From an uncultured bacterium (GTDB lineage Bacteria > Krumholzibacteriota > Krumholzibacteriia > LZORAL124-64-63): a stretch of DNA of 5,244 nt. Position 1 is the first letter of the stretch, and every line of letters begins with the position of its first letter. The position numbers and the translations under genes are program-made. Below, in pieces: positions 1 to 3,375 of the stretch. The DNA is taken from positions 1-5,244 of the forward strand of contig CAINDZ010000485.1 of assembly GCA_903847545.1 (NCBI GenBank). Reading direction: 5' to 3'. The notes under the pieces were generated by a model, which was not told the DNA's origin, ran no database searches, and worked only from the letters and a program-made list of their open reading frames with translations.

Positions 1-22
1 CGAACAGGTTTTGTCGGAGTCC

Positions 23-54
23 AGGGCCGGAACCCTCCCGGAAGGCAGCCTTCC
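23..54. repeat. Two adjacent small inverted repeats
   Basis: AGGG (23-26) pairs with CCCT (33-36) across a six-base loop. Three bases later GGAAGGC (40-46) pairs perfectly with GCCTTCC (48-54) around a single central A. In RNA the second would fold as a short hairpin with a loop of at least three to five bases. No T-run follows on either strand, so it is not a standard intrinsic terminator. It might be the 3' hairpin of an upstream transcript, or chance in GC-rich DNA. Confidence 0.4.
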
Positions 55-132
55 CCCGCTTCCCGGCCCATGGACCCGGTGCGGTTGTGCAGGATCCGGA
101 CCACCATCCGGGGCGCCCGGTCCCGGCCGTCC

Positions 133-161
133 TTGACGCCCCCGAAGGGTCCCCCTAGGCT
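133..161 (+). promoter_or_regulatory. Candidate sigma-70 promoter for the methyltransferase-amidase pair
   Basis: TTGACG (133-138) matches five of six bases of the -35 consensus. After exactly 17 bases comes TAGGCT (156-161), which keeps the most conserved first, second and last positions of the -10 box. Transcription would start near 168, giving a leader of about 40 bases before the ATG at 210. It is the only such pair I found upstream of this gene pair, and its distance fits. The call is by inspection only; the -10 box is weak (three of six). Confidence 0.42.
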
Positions 162-200
162 GGCCCACGGCCAGCGACCGCAGCCCCCCAGCCCCGGACC

Positions 201-204
201 GGAG
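201..204 (+). promoter_or_regulatory. Shine-Dalgarno site deciding the methyltransferase start
   Basis: GGAG lies five bases before the ATG at 210. The in-frame GTG at 204 overlaps this GGAG and has no site of its own, so ATG 210 is the preferred start. Confidence 0.7.
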
Positions 205-209
205 TGCCC

Positions 210-1121
210 ATGTCCAGCGACCCGCGCCCGCACGAGGGCCCCGTCGTCGGCGCCAACCACGGCGTCGACGTCATCGATTGCCGCCACTGCGGATTCCGCC
301 ACGTGACGCCGCTGCCGGACCCGGCCGCCATCGACAAGCTTTACACCGAGGACTTCTACGGGACGCTGCACGGGACCTACATCGCCAGCCAGCGCGCGAA
401 CCTCGACTGGTGGCACCTGGAGTTCGGGGCGAAATACGACCTGTTCGAGGAGCTGCTGCCCGCCGGCCGGCGCTCGCTGCTGGACGTGGGTTCGGGCCCG
501 GGGTGGTTCGTGCAGTTCGGTTCGCAGCGCGGCTGGTCGACGATCGGCGTCGAGCCCGGGCCGCCCGCCGCCGCGCACACGCGCGACACGCTGGGCCAGC
601 GCGTCATCAACGACTTCTTCACGCCGGCGGCCATCGCGGAGGTCGGCCCGGTCGACGTCGTGCACCTGCACAATGTGCTCGAGCACGTGCCCGACCCGGC
701 GCAGCTGCTGCGCACCGCGCACGCCGCGCTGGCGCCGGGCGGCGTGGTCTCGGTGACCTCGCCCAACGACTTCAACCCGCTGCAGGAGGCGCTCGTGCGC
801 CGACGCGGCCACGCGCGCTGGTGGATCTCGCCGCAGGAGCACCTGAACTACTTCGACCGCGAGGGCCTCGAGTCGCTGCTGCGCCGCGAGGGCTTCACGC
901 CCTGCGCGCACCTGGCCAGCTTTCCGCTGGAGCTGTTCGCGCTGATGGGCGAGGACTACATCGCCGACCCCGCGCTGGGCAAGGCCATCCACGGCCGGCG
1001 CATGGCGCTGGAGCAGGAACTGCACGCCGCGGGCGAGGGGGCGCTGCTGGGGCGCATCTACCGCGCGCTGGGCGAGCTGGGGCTGGGGCGGACATTGACG
1101 GTGATGGCGCGGCGCGCCTGA
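210..1121 (+). CDS. Class I SAM-dependent methyltransferase
   Basis: The protein has 303 residues and should be a cytoplasmic methyltransferase that uses S-adenosylmethionine; the acceptor is unknown. The Rossmann core is clear. Motif I is LLDVGSGPGWF at residues 90-100, the acidic ribose-binding residue is E115 in GVEPG, the motif IV region is LHNVLEHVPDP at 153-163, and LAPGGVVSVTSPND follows at 174-187. This resembles the Methyltransf_23/UbiG-like group. The N-terminus has one C-x2-C (C24, C27) followed by a P-x-P and LYTEDFY segment. That is the second half of the zinc-knuckle leader often found in this group; the first C-x2-C is absent. The region after residue 200 (WW, HLNYF, LLRREGF) is the usual substrate-side cap and C-terminal part. 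ATG 210 is chosen because GGAG sits five bases upstream, and an in-frame stop at 156 rules out a longer form. The amidase gene follows after 11 bases, suggesting one transcript. Relatives often act on sugars, lipids or small molecules, but nothing here shows which. Confidence 0.9.
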   Translation: MSSDPRPHEGPVVGANHGVDVIDCRHCGFRHVTPLPDPAAIDKLYTEDFYGTLHGTYIASQRANLDWWHLEFGAKYDLFEELLPAGRRSLLDVGSGPGWFVQFGSQRGWSTIGVEPGPPAAAHTRDTLGQRVINDFFTPAAIAEVGPVDVVHLHNVLEHVPDPAQLLRTAHAALAPGGVVSVTSPNDFNPLQEALVRRRGHARWWISPQEHLNYFDREGLESLLRREGFTPCAHLASFPLELFALMGEDYIADPALGKAIHGRRMALEQELHAAGEGALLGRIYRALGELGLGRTLTVMARRA

Positions 1122-1132
1122 GGGATGTGGCG

Positions 1133-1951
1133 ATGATCGACGACGACAAGCTGCCCGCGGCCCTGGTCCAGATGGACAGCGGTGAGGACGTCGCCGCCAA
1201 CGTGGCGTGCGCCGAGCGCCTCACGCGCGAGGCCGCCCGCGCCGGCGCGCGCTTCATCGCGCTGCCCGAGATGTTCCACTTCCGCAGCACCGGCAACCCG
1301 CGCGAACTTCCGGGCGAGCCGATCCCGGGCCCGTCGCTGCGCGGCCTGCAGGCCATCGCCGCCGAATCATGCGTCGCCATCCTGGCCGGCAGCGTGTGCG
1401 AGGTCATCGCCGGCCAGCGGCGCGTGCACAACACGTCGGTGCTGATCGGCCCCGATGGCGCGATCGCCGCCGCCTACCGCAAGATCCACCTGTTCGACGT
1501 CGACATCGACGGCGTCGCCATCCGCGAGTCGGACTGGTACGTGCCCGGCGACGCGACCTGCACCGGCGCCGTGCCCGGCGTGACGGTGGGGCTGAGCATC
1601 TGCTACGACCTGCGCTTCCCCGAGCTGTACCGGCGCTACGCCGACGAGCGCGTCGATATCCTGACGGTGCCCGCCTCGTTCACCGCCACCAGCGGCGCGG
1701 CGCACTGGGAGAGCCTTCTGCGCGCCCGCGCCATCGAGAACCAGGCCTTCGTGCTGGCACCGGGACAGGTAGGCGCCGGCTCGGGTGGCGTGCTCACCCA
1801 CGGCAACAGCATGATCGTCGACCCGTGGGGCGTGGTGCTGGCCCGCGGCAGCGGCGACGGCACCGAGGTCGTCGCCGCCACGCTGGACCTGGCACGGCTG
1901 CGCGAGGTGCGCCGGCGGCTGCCGGCGCTGGAGCATCGAAGGTTGCGCTGA
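1133..1951 (+). CDS. Nitrilase-superfamily amidase, Nit1/deaminated glutathione amidase type
   Basis: The 272-residue protein spans one complete carbon-nitrogen hydrolase domain, the usual length of Nit1 proteins. The catalytic triad is visible: E46 in ALPEMF, K117 in YRKIHLFDVD and C157 in SICYDLRFPELYR. AHWESLLRARAIENQ and NSMIVDPWG follow as in Nit1. Known Nit1 enzymes (YbeM in E. coli) repair metabolites by hydrolysing deaminated glutathione, a transaminase side product, to 2-oxoglutarate and cysteinylglycine. Omega-amidase (Nit2) is the main alternative. The closing segment RRRLPALEHRR favours Nit1 over Nit2. One local difference is HGNSM where Nit1 proteins usually have GHSM. ATG 1133 is chosen because AGGG at 1121-1124 lies eight bases upstream, straddling the methyltransferase stop. 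An ATG at 1125 gives only three codons. The gene probably shares a transcript with the methyltransferase; no partner transaminase is seen. It ends 8 bases from the stop of the convergent gene. Family certain, exact substrate inferred. Confidence 0.93.
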   Translation: MIDDDKLPAALVQMDSGEDVAANVACAERLTREAARAGARFIALPEMFHFRSTGNPRELPGEPIPGPSLRGLQAIAAESCVAILAGSVCEVIAGQRRVHNTSVLIGPDGAIAAAYRKIHLFDVDIDGVAIRESDWYVPGDATCTGAVPGVTVGLSICYDLRFPELYRRYADERVDILTVPASFTATSGAAHWESLLRARAIENQAFVLAPGQVGAGSGGVLTHGNSMIVDPWGVVLARGSGDGTEVVAATLDLARLREVRRRLPALEHRRLR

Positions 1952-1965
1952 GCGGCGCGTCAGCG
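1946..1965. repeat. Inverted repeat carrying both convergent stop codons
   Basis: CGCTGA (1946-1951) and TCAGCG (1960-1965) form a perfect six-base inverted repeat around an eight-base GC-rich loop. The left arm ends with the TGA of the amidase gene. The right arm, read on the other strand, contains the TGA of the exported-protein gene. AAGG (1939-1942) and CCTT (1974-1977) could extend the stem after an uneven internal loop. No T-run follows on either strand, so a strong intrinsic terminator is not supported. It may act as a weak two-way end structure or as a Rho-stalling hairpin. Confidence 0.45.
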
Positions 1966-2667
1966 GAAAAGCGCCTTGACCATTCCCCAGCTGGCGGACT
2001 CGGCCGGCACCGCCCCTGCCTGCAGGAAGTTCAGCGCCGAGATCTCGGCGCGCGCGTTGGCGCCGCCGGTGAAGTCGCCGAAGGCGAGCCGGTTGACGGC
2101 CAGCGCGGCGCCGCCGGACGTGCTGCTGACAAGCGTGCCGTTGCGGTACAGCCGGCATGCCGAGGGCGGGTCGTAGGCCAGCGTCCACTCGGCGAACTGC
2201 GTGTTGTCCCAGGTGCCGGACGCGGCCACCCAGCCGCCGCCGCCGAGCACGTAGGCGGACGTCGGCGTCAGCGTGAACGCGTACTGCACCGAACCGTTGG
2301 CGATGGCGAACGTGAGGCCGCCCTGGCCGGCGGGATAGACGCTCGAGCCCTGCACCTGCAGGCAGCGCGCGGTCACCACGAGGCGGCTGGGCTCGGCGGC
2401 GGTGATGATGCCCGGCATCGCGTAGTAGAGGCCGGCGCCGGTGGTGCCGAGGTACTCGCCGATGGTGTCCTGCGTCAGGGCGCCGCCGCCGACGGTGAAG
2501 CTCGCGGCCTCGGCCACGCCCGCATGCGCGCCCGCGGCGTTGTAGGTGAAGCCCTGTGCCGAGGGCAGCGACGAGAGGCCGAGGACGATGTCCTGGGACG
2601 CGGCCAGGGCGCAGGGCGCGATGCACAACGCGATCGCCAAAATACTGTAGCGAATGAAGATACGCAT
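1960..2667 (-). CDS. Exported protein, probable LamG/concanavalin-A-like beta-sandwich
   Basis: The 235-residue protein begins with a typical Sec signal peptide: R2 and R6, a hydrophobic core at residues 8-21, and a likely signal peptidase I cut after ALA at 20-22. C15 and C19 are not in good lipobox context, so a lipoprotein is unlikely. The mature chain is rich in Gly, Ala, Ser and Thr, as in beta-sandwich proteins. Residues 158-181 (FAEWTLAYD, then LYRNGTLV) match the strand pattern of LamG/ConA-like domains, in which a Trp-led strand is followed by L-Y-x-N-G. Residues 194-214 (LAFGDFTGG, then AEISALNF) match the usual last strands. Two mature cysteines (C102, C171) could pair. The chain ends in a short tail, SWGMVKALFR, after a Pro/Ala/Glu linker. 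Such domains bind glycans or adhere to surfaces, but no catalytic residues or ligand can be named. The start has a strong GGAGGT (2673-2678) five bases away. The gene appears to be transcribed alone, divergent from the DUF1569 gene and convergent with the amidase gene. Export is well supported; the fold is inferred by eye. Confidence 0.8.
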   Translation of the reverse strand: MRIFIRYSILAIALCIAPCALAASQDIVLGLSSLPSAQGFTYNAAGAHAGVAEAASFTVGGGALTQDTIGEYLGTTGAGLYYAMPGIITAAEPSRLVVTARCLQVQGSSVYPAGQGGLTFAIANGSVQYAFTLTPTSAYVLGGGGWVAASGTWDNTQFAEWTLAYDPPSACRLYRNGTLVSSTSGGAALAVNRLAFGDFTGGANARAEISALNFLQAGAVPAESASWGMVKALFR

Positions 2668-2711
2668 GGAACACCTCCGTCTTGGTCAGCCTGAAGCCGC
2701 GCGAGGCGCCA

Positions 2712-2720
2712 ACGATACCA
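2712..2720 (-). promoter_or_regulatory. Candidate extended -10 element for the exported-protein gene
   Basis: Read on the - strand, TGG followed by TATCGT (2720 down to 2712) resembles an extended -10 box (TGn then TATAAT, four of six). Transcription would start near 2705, leaving a leader of roughly 38 bases that contains the GGAGGT. The -35 region is poor: CCGACA at 2742-2737 would need a 19-base spacer. Extended -10 promoters can work with a weak -35. Inspection only. Confidence 0.3.
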
Positions 2721-2782
2721 GATATCAGAGCAATTCTGTCGGAAAAAATCGCAGGGGACTGGTGCGGGACGGCCGTCGCGGG

Positions 2783-2788
2783 TAACCT
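2783..2788 (+). promoter_or_regulatory. Possible -10 box giving a leaderless DUF1569 mRNA
   Basis: TAACCT has the T-A-n-n-n-T form of a -10 box and ends seven bases before the ATG at 2796, so transcription would begin at or next to the start codon. No SD sequence precedes this ATG; the nearest purine run, GCGGG near 2778-2782, is weak and far. The -35 position (TGGTGC, 2760-2765) is a poor match. Confidence 0.28.
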
Positions 2789-2795
2789 GTCGCCC

Positions 2796-3254
2796 ATGAT
2801 CCACGACCTGTACGACCCCGCCATCGCCGAGCGTGCCGTCGCGCGCATCCTGTCGCTGTCACCGGGCACGGCCCCGCTGTGGGGGCGCATGAGCGCGACT
2901 CAGATGCTGGCCCACTGCAACGTGGCGTACGAGATGACCTTCGAGCCCGGGCGCCACCGGCGTCCGAATGCGGCCGTGCGATTGCTGTTGAGACTGCTGG
3001 TGAAGCCGCAGGCCGTCGGTACGGAGCCCTACGGGCACGGCGCGCGCACCGCGCCGCAGTTCATCATCCGCGATGATCGCAACTTCGAGCGCGAGCGCGA
3101 CCGGTTGGTGGCCTACGTGTGGCAGACCGTCGAGCGCGGCCCGGCCTGGTTCGAGGGGCGCACGTCGGACAGCTTCGGGCCGCTGACCGCCGTGCAATGG
3201 AACAACCTGCTGAGCAAGCACCTCGACCATCACCTGTCGCAGTTCGGGGCCTGA
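2796..3254 (+). CDS. DUF1569 family protein, DinB-like fold
   Basis: The protein has 152 residues, the usual size of the DUF1569 family, which is related to the DinB/YfiT four-helix bundle superfamily. Family landmarks are the W-G-R-M-S-x-x-Q-M-L-A-H-C segment at residues 29-41, the WFEGRTSDSFGPLT region at 118-131 preceding the last helix, and the terminal LSKHLDHHLSQFG at 139-151. H40, H142 and H146 sit where DinB-superfamily proteins place their metal-binding histidines, so a metal site is plausible. Some superfamily members are thiol-dependent transferases, but no activity is established for this family and none should be assigned here. There is no signal peptide or membrane segment, so it should be cytoplasmic. 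The ATG at 2796 fits the family start. The frame remains open upstream to a TTG at 2682, but that would overlap the SD region of the divergent gene and add a non-homologous-looking leader. Unlike its neighbours, this gene lacks an SD site. It appears to be a single-gene unit. Confidence 0.85.
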   Translation: MIHDLYDPAIAERAVARILSLSPGTAPLWGRMSATQMLAHCNVAYEMTFEPGRHRRPNAAVRLLLRLLVKPQAVGTEPYGHGARTAPQFIIRDDRNFERERDRLVAYVWQTVERGPAWFEGRTSDSFGPLTAVQWNNLLSKHLDHHLSQFGA

Positions 3255-3284
3255 GCGCTTCTTCCCGCGCAGGCACAATACTTC

Positions 3285-3314
3285 TTGAAACAACACGCCG
3301 AACCGCGCCAGAAT
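3285..3314 (+). promoter_or_regulatory. Candidate sigma-70 promoter for the hybrid kinase
   Basis: TTGAAA (3285-3290, five of six to the -35 consensus) is followed after 18 bases by CAGAAT (3309-3314, four of six to the -10 consensus, including the strongly conserved second A and last T). Transcription would begin near 3321, about 55 bases before the ATG. Inspection only. Confidence 0.38.
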
Positions 3315-3362
3315 CGGGTCCGGTCCGTGGGAAAGCGCCCAGCCCAGCCACGGCCCAAGCCC

Positions 3363-3367
3363 AGGAG
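3363..3367 (+). promoter_or_regulatory. Shine-Dalgarno site of the hybrid kinase
   Basis: AGGAG ends eight bases before the ATG at 3376. It fixes this start, because the in-frame GTG at 3367 overlaps the site itself. Confidence 0.7.
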
Positions 3368-3375
3368 TGGTTCCC

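Larger units (their letters stand above)
1..203. other. Upstream intergenic region, no supported gene
   Basis: No convincing gene lies in this stretch. Frames on both strands stay open for a while, but that is expected in DNA this GC-rich, and the translations are rich in Pro, Gly and Arg with no recognisable domain. The frame that leads into the methyltransferase has a TAG stop at 156-158, so that gene cannot start further upstream than the GTG at 204. The region holds small inverted repeats (23-36, 40-54, 96-111) and a promoter-like pair at 133-161. It could include the 3' end or trailer of a gene outside the window, which cannot be decided from here. Confidence 0.55.
2668..2795. promoter_or_regulatory. 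Divergent intergenic region with AT-rich core
   Basis: This 128-base gap separates two divergent starts. Bases 2711-2750 contain only 15 G or C out of 40, far below the surrounding DNA, and include a run of six A at 2743-2748. Such a pocket is what a promoter region looks like in a high-GC genome. A short imperfect dyad (CAGA 2726-2729, TCTG 2735-2738) lies within it and could be an operator half-site pair, though four-base arms are weak evidence. Confidence 0.55.
3255..3375. other. Intergenic region before the hybrid kinase
   Basis: The 121 bases between the DUF1569 stop and the kinase start contain a candidate promoter (3285-3314) and the kinase SD. GCGC repeats around 3255-3270 could pair weakly across TTCTTCCC, but there is no T-run, so I see no clear terminator for the DUF1569 gene. 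Read-through into the kinase gene is possible. Confidence 0.5.

Noticed and set aside
1..202. Possible gene on the - strand running off the left edge (for example ATG at 107)
   Set aside because: The first codons have coding-like G/C third positions, but there is no SD, no recognisable domain and only 35 codons in the window. Not enough to call.
278..1132. Upstream extension of the amidase frame through the methyltransferase gene
   Set aside because: The frame is open but reads as Arg/Ala/Gly-rich nonsense overlapping the methyltransferase. Family length and the SD at 1121-1124 place the start at 1133.
1960..2000. PEP-CTERM sorting signal in the exported protein (VPAESASWGM)
   Set aside because: It loosely recalls VPEPASWAL, but the required transmembrane helix and Arg-rich end are absent; the protein stops ten residues later.
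2610..2667. Lipobox in the exported protein signal peptide
   Set aside because: C15 is preceded by Leu and C19 by Pro at the -1 position, neither of which fits a lipobox; the ALA site at 20-22 fits signal peptidase I.
2682..2795. Longer DUF1569 protein starting at TTG 2682
   Set aside because: TTG start without an SD, located beside the SD of the divergent gene; the extra 38 residues show no family resemblance and would translate through the AT-rich promoter pocket.
1367..2890. Long - strand open frame spanning the amidase, exported-protein gene and divergent gap
   Set aside because: It is low-complexity Arg/Ala/His-rich and crosses two well-supported genes in other frames; no motif or sensible start.
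3271..3287. Sigma-54 promoter-like GGCAC before the kinase
   Set aside because: The spacing rule fails: ten bases after the GG the sequence is CT, not GC, so the -12 element is missing.
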